64,000 nucleotides of DNA from CAVVVS01 sp963751355 (GCA_963751355.1 CAVVVS010000041.1:62001-126000); one strand, 5' to 3'; positions 46,286-55,914 are shown, counted from the stretch's first letter. Notes: generated by a model not told the origin, from the sequence alone. Numbers and translations are program-made.

Positions 46286-47343
46286 TTCGCCACCATTTTT
46301 GTTTAGTTTCGTTTATTAAAATATAAAAAATATTCATAAAATCAAATGACTATTACAAAAGATTTTCGTAACTAAACGTAGTCCATTTTACCATTACCGT
46401 AGCCTAAAGTCATTATAAGTTCAATGGGTAAAAACATTTTTCGATTAACAATAAAAAAATCTAATTATTTTCCGTTTTTCATATTTTTAGTCAAGGCTTA
46501 ATTGATTTCACCTTAACTTACCGAAGATTTGGTTTTGGACGAAAAATTCAAGGACTTTTTAGTCTTGATGATTCGCAGTAAATTATCGCATATTTTTCTT
46601 CTGAAAGTATTTTTACCACTATATCAAAAGTTCTAATTCCAATAATTTCTATAGAATACTAAGGAAAATTTAACACCGGGAAGGATAGAAGAGAGTTAAT
46701 CCCCTCCGGGTTTTACACAGTAGATTCGTAACTAGTTATTAATTCAGATATTAGATCACACAAGACTAAGTTATTTTCACCGGTAATGATCAAACTTTAA
46801 TTGTTAATAAATTTTAAACGAATTGATACTCATTTTATTATCTTATCTACAGCTAAAAGTTTTGAGTCTGAACTACATTTTTTCTAAAAGCAAAACATTA
46901 TTTATTAAACTCTTCTTTCGCTTATTGTCTTTTTCTATTTGACAAATTAATGTGTAATTGATAACCGTCCACACACAAAAAGGCATTAATTATCATATAA
47001 AATCAGCAAATATATCGAATTGTTGATAGTAAATAATCGAAACAAATTTTTATTATAAAAGAAGTGTTTTTTTATGATTTACAATCTAATAAGAATTTTA
47101 TTAATCGATGACATTACCCTGTGGTTAAGCTTTGAATCCAATTCCGCATAGTACTAAAGTGAATTATGCCACCCTTCTCGTATTGCGGAAGCGTCTGAGA
47201 AAACGGATTAAATATCTTATATTATAAAACAATTGGAAAAATGATCGGTCTTTAGCTGCAAAACCTAATCAGCATTATAAATTTAACACGTTTCTAGCGA
47301 TTAGAATATACCGAAATGAAATTTAATACTTATCGACCTTTTC
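46286..47343. other. Long non-coding stretch between transketolase operon and deoR
   Basis: About 1.06 kb with no plausible reading frame on either strand; stop codons are dense and no family sequence is visible. It must contain the promoter of the transketolase-importer operon near 46.3-46.5 kb. It also holds TTTCG-type words at about 46307, 46364, 46437 and 46917. Nothing else recognisable was seen. Confidence 0.5.
46301..46377. promoter_or_regulatory. Inverted repeat upstream of transketolase operon, candidate operator
   Basis: GTTTAGTTTCG (46301-46311) and CGTAACTAAAC (46367-46377) form an inverted pair differing at one position, 16 bases from the transketolase start. TTTCGTTTATTAA at 46307-46319 resembles the rhaA repeats at 1146-1176. 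Another related word, TTTTTCGATTAACAA, sits at about 46437. A DeoR-family regulator is encoded next door, making this its most likely operator region. This is inference from word similarity in AT-rich DNA. Confidence 0.35.
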
Positions 47344-48108
47344 CTATTCGGCAATAATTAATTGTATATCGTTTTTTTGCAACATTTCTATATCTTCGGG
47401 TTTTATTTTGGAATCAGTGATCAAGTGGTTTATTAATGAGAGAGCACCCAAACTTGCAAACGAATTTTTACCTATTTTAGAAGAATCAGCTACAAGATAT
47501 ATTTCATCCGCTGAATCAATCATAGCTCTTTTAACAACCATATCACTTATTCCAGGGTATGTAAGACCGGATTTCAATGTAATTCCGGCAGTTGCTAAAA
47601 AAAGTTTATCAACATGTAAATTGTTAAAAAAATCAGCGGCTTTTTCACCTGTTAATGATAGGGTTGGTGCTTTAAATTCTCCCCCGGTTACGTTTATGTT
47701 TATTTCAGGTTGTACACCTAATATCAAGGCGATGTTAAGAGCATTTGTTATTACAGTGAGATTATTATATCCACCTACTAATTTGGCTATTTCGGTAGTT
47801 GTAGAACCTGAATCAAGAATAATTGTATCTCCGTCTTGTATAAATTCGATAGCTTTCTGTGCAATTGCAATTTTTTCCGTAAGATTTTCACGATGTTGTA
47901 ATTTGAAATTTCTAACGTTAAGATTTACATTCGCCAAATAGGCGCCACCGTGTTCACGAATAATAGACCCTTCTTGTTCAAGACGTTCTAAATCATGGCG
48001 TATTGTTACTTCGGTAACTTTAAATATACGGCTTAAGTCAACGACCTTTGCGTGACCATCTTCTCGAATTAATTCAAGAATTTTTTCTCTTCGTTGGGTT
48101 GATAGCAT
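47344..48108 (-). CDS. DeoR-family transcriptional regulator
   Basis: A 254-residue sugar-responsive repressor. The N-terminal helix-turn-helix reads LSTQRREKILELIREDG then VVDLSRIFKVTEVTIRHDLE, the DeoR signature. The effector domain is the ribose-isomerase-like fold with DTIILDSGSTTTEIAKLV and DKLFLATAGITLKSGLTYP. DeoR-type regulators usually sense a phosphorylated sugar, which fits the kinase in the neighbouring operon. Its start lies inside the end of the ribB-like gene (40-base overlap), so the two are co-expressed. Probable targets are the TTTCGT-type words near the transketolase operon, rhaA and its own promoter. Confidence 0.88.
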   Translation of the reverse strand: MLSTQRREKILELIREDGHAKVVDLSRIFKVTEVTIRHDLERLEQEGSIIREHGGAYLANVNLNVRNFKLQHRENLTEKIAIAQKAIEFIQDGDTIILDSGSTTTEIAKLVGGYNNLTVITNALNIALILGVQPEININVTGGEFKAPTLSLTGEKAADFFNNLHVDKLFLATAGITLKSGLTYPGISDMVVKRAMIDSADEIYLVADSSKIGKNSFASLGALSLINHLITDSKIKPEDIEMLQKNDIQLIIAE

Positions 48109-48716
48109 TTTTTTTCCGATTCTTTTTCTTGCCTATATTGGACAATTTGGTTGATAGAAATGATTTTAATTAAATGTTGTTGAGAAATTCCATAAAGTTC
48201 ATTTAAGCGAGCCATAGAGCCATCTTCATTCATCACTTCCACTAAAACACCCGCAGGATATAAACCGGCTAAACGGGCTAGGTCAACTGCAGCTTCTGTG
48301 TGACCTCTTCTTCCAAGTACTCCTAAAGGATGACTTATTAACGGGAAAATATGTCCAGGACGTCCTAAGTCTTCAGGACGGGTACTTTGACTAACTAATG
48401 CTTTTATTGTTTTGGCCCGGTCAAATACTGAGATACCTGTTGTGCAGCCATTGCCAATCAAATCCACCGAAACGGTAAAGTTTGTACTCATTGCCGATGT
48501 ATTATTTTTTACCATCTTTTCGAGAGATAGCTCATTGCATCGCTCTTCGGTCAAAGCAACACATATTAGGCCTCTGCCGTATTTTGCCATAAAATTTATA
48601 ATCTCAGGCTTCACAAAATCTGCAGCAACAATAAAATCTCCTTCATTTTCACGATCTTTATCATCATAAATCAAAACTATTTTGCCTTTACCAATATCAT
48701 CTAAAGCTTCTTCCAT
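48069..48716 (-). CDS. ribB: 3,4-dihydroxy-2-butanone-4-phosphate synthase
   Basis: Converts ribulose 5-phosphate to dihydroxybutanone phosphate plus formate for riboflavin synthesis. Motifs are complete: IYDDKDRENEGDFIVAAD, NFMAKYGRGLICVAL, RPGHIFPLISHPLGVLGRRG, HTEAAVDLARLAG and EVMNEDGSMAR. It is a stand-alone RibB without the GTP cyclohydrolase II half. I start at the only early Met (48716); an in-frame TTG at 48734 preceded by an AGGA ribosome site is an alternative. A Lys/Glu-rich tail overlaps deoR by 40 bases. Its place beside a sugar regulator rather than other riboflavin genes is odd and may indicate a side role in pentose-phosphate chemistry. Confidence 0.88.
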   Translation of the reverse strand: MEEALDDIGKGKIVLIYDDKDRENEGDFIVAADFVKPEIINFMAKYGRGLICVALTEERCNELSLEKMVKNNTSAMSTNFTVSVDLIGNGCTTGISVFDRAKTIKALVSQSTRPEDLGRPGHIFPLISHPLGVLGRRGHTEAAVDLARLAGLYPAGVLVEVMNEDGSMARLNELYGISQQHLIKIISINQIVQYRQEKESEKKCYQPNEEKKFLN

Positions 48717-48797
48717 TTGATTTAATTGTAACAATAAATTTCCTTTTAATTCATTTTTTAACGAAACTAATATAATTGCAAACTTTTTTATTATCAA

Positions 48798-49295
48798 ATA
48801 AAAATTTTCGTAATATTTATTATGCTTATTACTGTAAAAACAAGGAGTGAAAATAACATATTAAATTTTTTACCTTAGGTAACTAAAATGTAATTAAAGT
48901 AAATTATAATAAGCAGCTCGCAAATATTGATAATCTCCAAAAAAAATCTTGTGAAAAGTTCAATAATTTAGAATTAGTTAAATTCCTTTTTTTAATTAGA
49001 TATCATTAGCGGAATTGATCTAACTCTAAATGTCACACTGATTGATTATATTTTTGAGATTTCTTGAAATAAAAATTGCTAGAATATATTTAGAATCATT
49101 CATTTTCATTTTAATTTTTTTAAGATCTCTCCCTACCAATAGTACCAAATTTCAGTCGATCCTTTATTAAATATTTCAAATCCGACAAAAGTAGTATCCA
49201 ATTCCCATATAAAAACCGGATTCTAATTATTTTTTATAATTTTTATTTGATCTATATAGAGCCGGACATAATCATCCGGCCCTAATAGTTCTGCT
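48798..49295. other. Intergenic region upstream of ribB
   Basis: About 500 AT-rich bases without a supported gene. A word TTTTCGTAATATT at about 48806, just before ribB, resembles the candidate DeoR sites elsewhere. I looked for the conserved blocks of an FMN riboswitch and did not find them. Confidence 0.45.
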
Positions 49296-50048
49296 TCACA
49301 GCTTGAACAACTTACTCACTTTCATCTGATAAGCAGCTCTCATTCTCTGCTCAACAATATGGCTGACATAGTAGGTTAGTATATTGTAGAGCGCCCACTG
49401 GTTAACCGGTGATTTCTGCTCTTCTACATATTTTGCAACTGTCTTACCCATTTTAGTTTCTACTTCCGTTTTAATAATGTTAGTAACACTGATACTTTGA
49501 AGAACTTCTATTCTCTGTTTAATTACCGGTATCTGGTCGTACGTCTGTTCGAGCTGCTCTTTAAGATTTCCGAGATTTATTCCTTTTGTATGCTTTCCGT
49601 AGAACTTCGAAAGAACATCACCGAATACCATTCCGTTTGAACAGATTCCGCGTATTGCGCCCCAGAACATCCTTATTCCTTCACTTCCGTCATAACTGTT
49701 ATGAAGAAACAAGGACAATGCTATATCGCTTCTTCCATCGTTGAGTGTTAAGTCCGGGAATGTTACTTGCAGTCTCATTCTTTTTGAATGAGTATTGTCA
49801 AAATGCCAGCGTGTATCAAGCTCATGAAGCTGCTCTAGAAGCGGAAGTATTACCTCACGGTTGGGAATAAGTTTGTAGCTATCTTGCATTATGGATATCA
49901 GTTTATTGTCATCCGAGCTTACTATAGCTTTGTACTCTCGAGTTGATTTTATATTATCAACAGAATCCGTAAAGTACACTCTTCTCTCTTCTACGGGAAA
50001 TAGGAACTTACTCAGCCGCTCTTCTATTTCTTGTGTCAAGTTCCGCAA
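49296..50048 (-). CDS. DUF932 (phage/plasmid-type) protein
   Basis: A 250-residue protein of the DUF932 family, common on phages, plasmids and integrative elements, with no firmly known function. Landmarks are REVILPLLEQLHELDTRWHF, FPDLTLNDGRSDIALSLFLHN and FWGAIRGICSNGMVFGD. The frame opens with TTG at 50048, and an in-frame stop lies a few codons above, so the start is weak and a few N-terminal residues may have been lost. It opens the accessory region that reaches to the tRNA-Thr gene. Confidence 0.75.
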   Translation of the reverse strand: MRNLTQEIEERLSKFLFPVEERRVYFTDSVDNIKSTREYKAIVSSDDNKLISIMQDSYKLIPNREVILPLLEQLHELDTRWHFDNTHSKRMRLQVTFPDLTLNDGRSDIALSLFLHNSYDGSEGIRMFWGAIRGICSNGMVFGDVLSKFYGKHTKGINLGNLKEQLEQTYDQIPVIKQRIEVLQSISVTNIIKTEVETKMGKTVAKYVEEQKSPVNQWALYNILTYYVSHIVEQRMRAAYQMKVSKLFKL

Positions 50049-50295
50049 TCCAGATTAGCTCGAGTTTCTCTTATCCACACAGGACTGACTGAGTCCCTGG
50101 TACCATAAAGCAGATGGGACCCAATCAAAACGTTCCGAGCCACCGGGGGTGTTTTAGATTCTCTCCTCTCCCCGCTTGTGTCAGTGACTGCATCAAAAGT
50201 CTTATCCGCAGACCTTCAATTGAAACTTATAAATATTTAGTTTACTTTTTATTGAAACTAAGAGGAACATTTGTATTGACAAGTTCCGCATATAA

Positions 50296-50571
50296 ATGCC
50301 TCCCATTGTCGAAGTTTATGATAAATATAAGGAATTCATTAAAGGACTAACTTTTATTCGTCTGCATGGGCCGGATAGATCCGGTATGGAAAAGCTAAGC
50401 GGGAAACAATGGGATAAGATATATATTAACCGTGATAAAGAATTGAGGCGGATAGTCGAGGTGATTAAATATTTCCAATCTCGTGATGTTGAGGTATATC
50501 AAAATGTTAACAATCATTATGAAGGTTCTGTACCACTTACAATAAGCAAAGTTAAAAAAATGATGAAATGA
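50296..50571 (+). pseudogene. C-terminal remnant of a DUF72 (YecE-like) protein
   Basis: Only the last 91 residues of a family normally about 240 long. LTFIRLHGPDRSGMEKLSGK, GKQWDKIYINRD and VEVYQNVNNHYEGSVPLTI match the DUF72 C-terminal region. A stop codon lies directly before the ATG and no N-terminal DUF72 sequence is visible upstream, so the 5' part was deleted. One of the few plus-strand frames in this region. Confidence 0.7.
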
Positions 50572-50986
50572 TTCCGCCCGCTCCAAGTTTTTTAAAGAAT
50601 CCGAGTAAAGTAATTTACAACAATAAGAAAAGTTATAATTTGATTTCCAATTACATAAATCATTTGTCAAACTTAAATTTATGTTGAGTTAATTTATATG
50701 ATGGTTTATGTTTGTTCAAATTTTGGAATCGCATGAAGATTACGCAGCTTATTGATAAGAGAACTTGGTTTAAGATTGATTGTTTGAACAGCCATAATTT
50801 GCAAAGCCAGACTTTGTTGATAACTTTCTTATTATTTCCTATGAAGTTGTTATACTCAGTTTGTGTGTAGTTTTTTGGCAAGTTGTGTTCTTTCTCAGCC
50901 CTTAGCTGTGTGACATTTTACTTTTTGTCTGAAAATTTATTCTTGCGTTAAATTTTAGATGTTAATTCATCTATTAACTCAAAGTC
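50572..50986. other. Non-coding stretch between DUF72 remnant and group II intron
   Basis: About 415 bases with short, unconvincing frames only. It presumably includes the 3' exon flank of the intron. Nothing else recognised. Confidence 0.4.
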
Positions 50987-51700
50987 GTAGAGTAGGACAA
51001 GGGCGCAACGTTGTACAGACATTGTGAGCCCTGACTGTTTCTCTCCTTTCGGACGAGTGTCCCGCTCAAGCGTGCCATCAACTTGTTTCCCTTGAACCCT
51101 CATCAAACCGTACGTGAGGTTTTCCCTCATACGGCTTTCCTGAATACATATCCCTTTTATGGGGATTGCTTACTCCAAGTTTCCTGATCTTATATGTTTG
51201 ATAGCTTTCGCAATACATATTACGTCTTCTCTTCATAAGCTAATATTCAGTTGAGACCCTTCCCTACTTTAGTGTTATCTTGCACTATTATCATCAGTAC
51301 TACGGTCTCATCCGCCACCCTGCCTGCTTTCCTTCTTTTCGTTGCCTTATAGAAAGAACCTTCTCGTCAGGCGAGGGCTTCCCAAGTTCCTGTACCTTCT
51401 GTCTGACCGTGTCATCACTAGCACCCCGGAGATGCCACTAAACACGGCTCTAATCTTCTAGTGTTTAGTGATGCTGACTTCATCCATAAAATAGGGATTC
51501 GTCCATCTCAATTAGATCTTTACGAGGCTACCTTCGTGTTCATTTACATTACAACCCGGTCTTTTGCGTTGCGCCCTTTAAGGCTACTTTGTCAAGCCGC
51601 TTAGAGTATACCCGTTTCCAATTATACCCCGGCTTCTCGCTACACGGCTTTAGAGTTTTACCGTGATTAGGACTTGGCTGGTTCGCAAATCCAGCTTCAC
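50987..51700 (-). mobile_element. ORF-less group II intron
   Basis: Read on the minus strand, about 714 bases show bacterial group II intron features. These include a conserved internal segment (GACCGGGTTGTAATG, about 51543-51557), GTGGCGGATGAGACCGTAG (near 51301-51319) and GGGAAGGGTCTCAACTGAA. A textbook domain V at 51105-51139 follows, then a domain VI region ending CCTACTCTAC at about 50987 (AY-type 3' end). The 5' end is less certain; GTGAAGCTGG near 51700 is my best guess. In full-length relatives a reverse transcriptase of about 400-600 codons sits before domain V. Here only about 160 bases lie in that place, so the element cannot move by itself. Confidence 0.75.
51105..51139 (-). ncRNA. 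Group II intron domain V
   Basis: On the minus strand the hairpin starts GAAAGCCGTATGAGG and returns CCTCACGTACGGTTT, with an AGC catalytic triad, a two-base bulge and a GAAA-type tetraloop-like cap. This is the most conserved element of group II introns. Confidence 0.88.
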
Positions 51701-51732
51701 CTAATTAGAATAGTCCAAGCTTTGCTTGGCGC

Positions 51733-52491
51733 TCATTTCAGTAGCATCATTTTCCTAACTTTGCTCCAAGCTCCAGCACTGATTCTGTAAAAATATATTC
51801 CTGAAGACACATGTACTCCAAAACTGTTATTTCCGTTCCAGGTTACTTCGTTGTAACCTTGGGGATACTTACCATCTGCTATCTTTTCTATTTCTCTTCC
51901 CATTATATCATAAATAATGAGTTTCACATGTGTGGTTTTCGGTAATAAAAATGCTATTTTAGTTGATGGATTAAAAGGATTGGGAAAGTTGTTATACAGT
52001 TTATAGCTTTTAGGTGCTGCAACTGATATCCGTATCTCTCTCATTCTCTTCTGACCATTAGAGGTCTTTATTATTGCTAACAATGTTGTATCATTTTCTG
52101 CTGGTGCTTTTTCGTCCACTGTAAATTCAAACTCCGCATTTTTTGAGCTGTGGGCTGAAATACTTTTAATTAGCACCGCATTTGATTTGAATTTTAACCA
52201 CGACGGCAGATTATAAAAAGTTACTGATACATTCTTTGTTTCGGTATTGGAATTATTTTGAACGTTCAACGAAATTTTATTTCCGACTGAGGCAAAAGGT
52301 ACTTCCCACACTTTATCCGTTATATTTTGAAAATTCGCTAACCACTGCCGCATTGTAGTTTTGTTTGGCTTTAGAGAATGGAAATTTGGAATTTGAGAAT
52401 ATGGAATTGTAGTCTGAGCATTTGTGATAGTAAAGAAAAAAATTGAAAATATAATAACTGTTGTTGCTGTTTTTATTTTACATTTTAACAT
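51733..52491 (-). CDS. Small T9SS-exported protein of unknown function
   Basis: 252 residues. After a signal peptide (IIFSIFFFTITNAQ) comes a segment with TTMRQWLANFQNITDKVWEV, then a beta domain of the CARDB/NPCBM-like kind (VSVTFYNLPSWLKF, SSKNAEFEFTVDEKAPAEND). The sorting tail begins YKLYNNFPNPFNPSTK and ends KKMMLLK-like (RKMMLLK). No catalytic motif. It ends about 30 bases before the intron and follows the 460-residue gene by about 30 bases, so the two are probably one transcript. Confidence 0.65.
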   Translation of the reverse strand: MLKCKIKTATTVIIFSIFFFTITNAQTTIPYSQIPNFHSLKPNKTTMRQWLANFQNITDKVWEVPFASVGNKISLNVQNNSNTETKNVSVTFYNLPSWLKFKSNAVLIKSISAHSSKNAEFEFTVDEKAPAENDTTLLAIIKTSNGQKRMREIRISVAAPKSYKLYNNFPNPFNPSTKIAFLLPKTTHVKLIIYDIMGREIEKIADGKYPQGYNEVTWNGNNSFGVHVSSGIYFYRISAGAWSKVRKMMLLK

Positions 52492-52520
52492 TTTGAAAAT
52501 ACCCTCCCTACTCGATTCGT

Positions 52521-53903
52521 TTACTTTAAGCTGTCAATTAAATATTTCGCGTTATATTTTAATAGCGCGTAAGCTTCACTTGAAAGATATTTCCCTTTTT
52601 GTGCTTCAACTTCATTTAAAAAAGCATTTAATATATTTTTAACTTCCTTCATGTTTCCGGAAGAAAATTTCTTCTTAGCGTTATCAAGCTTTGAATCAAG
52701 GCTGTTGGCTATGCCTTTATTGTTTATCCAACCTAAGGAAACGGAACGGTGCTTGAATGAAATAAGTGTGTCGAGAAAATTGAGCGGTATAAATGGGGTA
52801 GGAGGATCTGATGGTCCGATTGTGAAACCATGTAAAGAATTAGTGAAAATATCGGATAAGTCTCCGTTTGAATTATATCCTTGAATGTAAAACTGCTCAA
52901 TTTTAGGTAAAGCGGTTGTGCTGAATTTATATATATCCATTTCACCTTGTGGTAAAAGATTATCCATGTATACATCATCCCAACTCAATAAAGGCTGTTT
53001 TGTCCATACATCGAATATCCATTCTTTCCGTCCTGAAATGTAAGATATTGAGTTTGTCCCTTGTCTTATCGCGAAGGTTTCTATCTTTTGCAAACTCGTA
53101 TTTTTGTTCTTTAGAATATAGGAAAAGTATAAGCTGTCATTACCCTGAGTCACTGATGCGCTTACAATTGCATGAATTTTATTTCTAGGAAGGGCAATTG
53201 TTTTTGCATATGACGATGTATCAACACTCACGTAATTTTTGCCATTCCAAGCATACAGAACAGATATATCTTTTGATGGTATGTTATTAGTTTGCCATTT
53301 ACCTTTTATTCCTAATATCCCATTGCCTTCCAGATCAACGAAATTTTCTTCATCTGCATAAGAAACAAGATTGGATTGACCATTACTATCGTATAGATTA
53401 AGCGGTACTCCTTTATTTCCGTCCCAGGAAAAAATCCAGATATAATCGGCAGCACCATGTACTCCTTCTTTCCATTTAGTAACAATGTCTACTTTTCCAT
53501 TATTGTTCATATCAAGAATTGGATTTATCTCTGCATCTATAACACCGTTGCTATTGATAATTGCAGAAGAGTGCCAAATAATATCTCCATCTCTATACAC
53601 GCCAACAAATCCTTTGGGAAAACTCCCATCAGCTTGCATTTTACCGGAAGCGAGGAAGACAAAGCAGTGTTCCAGAGTGTGGTACGGGTCTTGTATCTCT
53701 AAAGGTTTGTTTGGAGTTAAGGAACTATCAATATTAATAATGTCAATTGTATTGAGATCGTACATACCCGATCCATATAATGCGTTTACTTTATTTGTAA
53801 TTGATTCTCTAATCACATTGGTAACCCCCGGATTTGGCTGAGCGATTAATGTTAAAGTATATCCAAAGGTTAATATTATTAGCGGAATTAATTTTTTCAT
53901 CAT
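52521..53903 (-). CDS. Secreted FG-GAP-like protein with FIMAH-type C-terminal helix domain
   Basis: A 460-residue exported protein (signal peptide MMKKLIPLIILTFGYTLTLIA). The middle has aspartate-rich repeats such as NPILDMNNNGKVDIVTKW and FVDLEGNGILGIKGKW, resembling calcium-binding FG-GAP/VCBS propeller blades. The last 60 residues (LDSKLDNAKKKFSSGNMKEV, then NAFLNEVEAQKGKYLSS) match the helical FIMAH-type domain often found at the end of secreted proteins. No sorting tail is present. Function unknown; possible adhesion or surface role. Confidence 0.62.
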   Translation of the reverse strand: MMKKLIPLIILTFGYTLTLIAQPNPGVTNVIRESITNKVNALYGSGMYDLNTIDIINIDSSLTPNKPLEIQDPYHTLEHCFVFLASGKMQADGSFPKGFVGVYRDGDIIWHSSAIINSNGVIDAEINPILDMNNNGKVDIVTKWKEGVHGAADYIWIFSWDGNKGVPLNLYDSNGQSNLVSYADEENFVDLEGNGILGIKGKWQTNNIPSKDISVLYAWNGKNYVSVDTSSYAKTIALPRNKIHAIVSASVTQGNDSLYFSYILKNKNTSLQKIETFAIRQGTNSISYISGRKEWIFDVWTKQPLLSWDDVYMDNLLPQGEMDIYKFSTTALPKIEQFYIQGYNSNGDLSDIFTNSLHGFTIGPSDPPTPFIPLNFLDTLISFKHRSVSLGWINNKGIANSLDSKLDNAKKKFSSGNMKEVKNILNAFLNEVEAQKGKYLSSEAYALLKYNAKYLIDSLK

Positions 53904-53917
53904 GCCTCGGTACCTTC

Positions 53918-55522
53918 TTAGGGTTGTGGTATAAAATTTCTTGATTTCTGAAAAACTTCAGTTTTATAAGCACTTCTAGGGTTCCACTTTCCATAAACAA
54001 ATTTGTACAAACTTTCCTCGAAGCCGTCTGGCCAATTGCCTACACTTTCAACGGATGAACCGATATTATTTACTAATAGAGATTTTTGGTATTGAATAGA
54101 AAGATTCAATATAGTAGAGGTGGTATTTAGATCTTCAGGAAGGTGTGATATATCCTCGATAAAACCTCTATAAATAGCCGTAGAATATAACATCTGTAAC
54201 AAACCGTATGAACTAGCTATACGAGTTTGCGCTAAAATTTTCTTAGTACCTCCATGCCATTTATCTCGTAAAAATATAACCATTTGTGCATTAGCTTTTT
54301 TAGCTGCGTAGCTCAATTTATATTTTTGAAGTTCCTTTTTTAAGAAGGTACTATAGTATCTCTGAATTTTCTTATAAGGCAAAAAATTCATTGTATCCGC
54401 ATGGGTTCTAACCCCGTATAATTTGTGAGAATCGTCGGCATTGTTGTTTATCAATTGAGAATGATCATAAATTACATCCCATACGTATTTGTTAGGATAA
54501 ATGTAAGAGATTTTTTGGACATATTTGTGATCGGGAATAGGAGGATTATCTACGTTACTTAATGTTATGTAAAATGGATTTCTTGTACGGTTCTTTATCC
54601 AACTCCAAAACTGTACTGTGTAAGGTTCATATCTATATGATGGTGCAAATCCAACACCAACATTTCCTCCAAAATTGTAAGTAGCTGCCTCCTGTTCCAT
54701 TTGTCCTTTGATTAACTGGGGTGGAATTCCGTAATGACCGGAGTATGTTATACATAAACTGTCAATATTAATATTATTGCCAAATACATCTTTCGCCTTT
54801 GAATAATTACTTCCAAGTTTTGTTGGTTTCTTCACTTCAATATCAATCGAGGCAATCTTGCCATCTTTCGTATTATGAGCAGTAAGTGTTGTTTCAAATG
54901 TTTTTCCAGCTTCCCAGTACCTTCCAATCAATCTTATCATACCCTTTGGTAAAGGACTCATTCCAGTAAAAATATTGCCGTTGTAAACAGGATATTCATA
55001 TTCCCAATAAATGGGATTTTTTTCACTGCTAGAAGCTGCCGTTGGATTATCAAAAACAATACTACTAATTCCCGGATTGCTTGTTGGGTCCTTAGTCTCG
55101 TGGATCGTTAATTGTCCATTATCTTCAGTCGCATAATAATATTTTGTTTCGCCAAGTAATATTGAGTAACCTTTATCATATTTCAAATATAAATTGGCCA
55201 CATCTGCGGGTGCATTGCTCCACAACAGCTCTTCCCAGCATAAATAATCCGGTACTGTTCCCATCATATAAATTTGTCCACCATAATCTCTAATAAAATC
55301 GTCAAATCCTCCAGATGGAAATACCGGTGTAGCTTTATAGGTTCCATTAAAATCAAAGTTTAAAACATCACCTGCATTTACTTTTATTGAAAAAGCACCA
55401 GGAGGCGCATCGTGGAAGTAGGGATCACCGTAAATTTGATTAACTCTAAAATATGAAAAGGTGAACGTTGCTGATTGTCCCGTGCAGCTGTTGTAACTCG
55501 GCCATTGATCATAAGAACTCAC
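53918..55522 (-). CDS. Large protein with lytic-transglycosylase-like motifs, 5'-truncated
   Basis: A 534-residue frame with a GTG start (55522) and no signal peptide. Sensible sequence continues upstream to a stop at about 55562 (GTCQLKVDTLAWEV), so the gene has probably lost its 5' end. The middle shows GIPPQLIKGQMEQEA (Glu276/Glu278) and, 160 residues later, ARIASSYGLLQMLYSTAIYRG. This pairing resembles the catalytic Glu and the GLMQ block of soluble lytic transglycosylases, which cut peptidoglycan. The large insertion and the beta-rich N-terminal half are not typical. A degraded surface or phage-like lysin is plausible; confidence in activity is low. Confidence 0.5.
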   Translation of the reverse strand: MSSYDQWPSYNSCTGQSATFTFSYFRVNQIYGDPYFHDAPPGAFSIKVNAGDVLNFDFNGTYKATPVFPSGGFDDFIRDYGGQIYMMGTVPDYLCWEELLWSNAPADVANLYLKYDKGYSILLGETKYYYATEDNGQLTIHETKDPTSNPGISSIVFDNPTAASSSEKNPIYWEYEYPVYNGNIFTGMSPLPKGMIRLIGRYWEAGKTFETTLTAHNTKDGKIASIDIEVKKPTKLGSNYSKAKDVFGNNINIDSLCITYSGHYGIPPQLIKGQMEQEAATYNFGGNVGVGFAPSYRYEPYTVQFWSWIKNRTRNPFYITLSNVDNPPIPDHKYVQKISYIYPNKYVWDVIYDHSQLINNNADDSHKLYGVRTHADTMNFLPYKKIQRYYSTFLKKELQKYKLSYAAKKANAQMVIFLRDKWHGGTKKILAQTRIASSYGLLQMLYSTAIYRGFIEDISHLPEDLNTTSTILNLSIQYQKSLLVNNIGSSVESVGNWPDGFEESLYKFVYGKWNPRSAYKTEVFQKSRNFIPQP

Positions 55523-55564
55523 TTCCCAAGCTAATGTGTCTACTTTTAATTGACAAGTTCCGAT

Positions 55565-55914
55565 GTCTTATCGTCATGCTAAGTCAAATTCACATTCACT
55601 TATAACAAATGTCTTATCAATTCAATGTCTCTGGTGGATAGTTAGAAGATTAATAAAAGTAATTTTAACAAACTAACTAAGAGAAAGGAAATGCAAATAA
55701 TCAACTTTAATCAAAAACCTATAACAGCAGACTCACAGCTGAGGTATTCCAATGGTATTTCACTATCCGCTGAAAATTTAATTGATGGACCGGTAGTCAG
55801 CCAAACTACTCTAGGAAGAGTTCGCCGCGGAAAATTCAAATGCTATAGGTGGTTGTCTGAAATTATTCTCCGACGGAATTACTGCAACTAAATGTGCATA
55901 CGAATTGGGGAATA
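55565..55914. other. Mostly non-coding stretch with one doubtful small frame
   Basis: About 350 bases. A 66-codon plus-strand frame (55691-55891, beginning MQIINFNQKPITADSQ) is preceded by a GA-rich stretch too close to the ATG to be an ideal ribosome site. I recognise no family. It may be an unrelated small gene or debris of the RadC region that follows. Confidence 0.3.

Noticed and set aside
48717..49295. FMN riboswitch upstream of ribB
   Set aside because: None of the conserved RFN blocks could be found in this AT-rich leader.
50948..51130. 60-codon minus-strand frame over the intron end
   Set aside because: It lies on intron domains V-VI; its open state is a by-product of the RNA sequence.
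51000..51700. Dense, structured sequence that looked like part of an rRNA operon
   Set aside because: The motifs fit group II intron domains, especially domain V, and no 16S or 23S landmark blocks are present.
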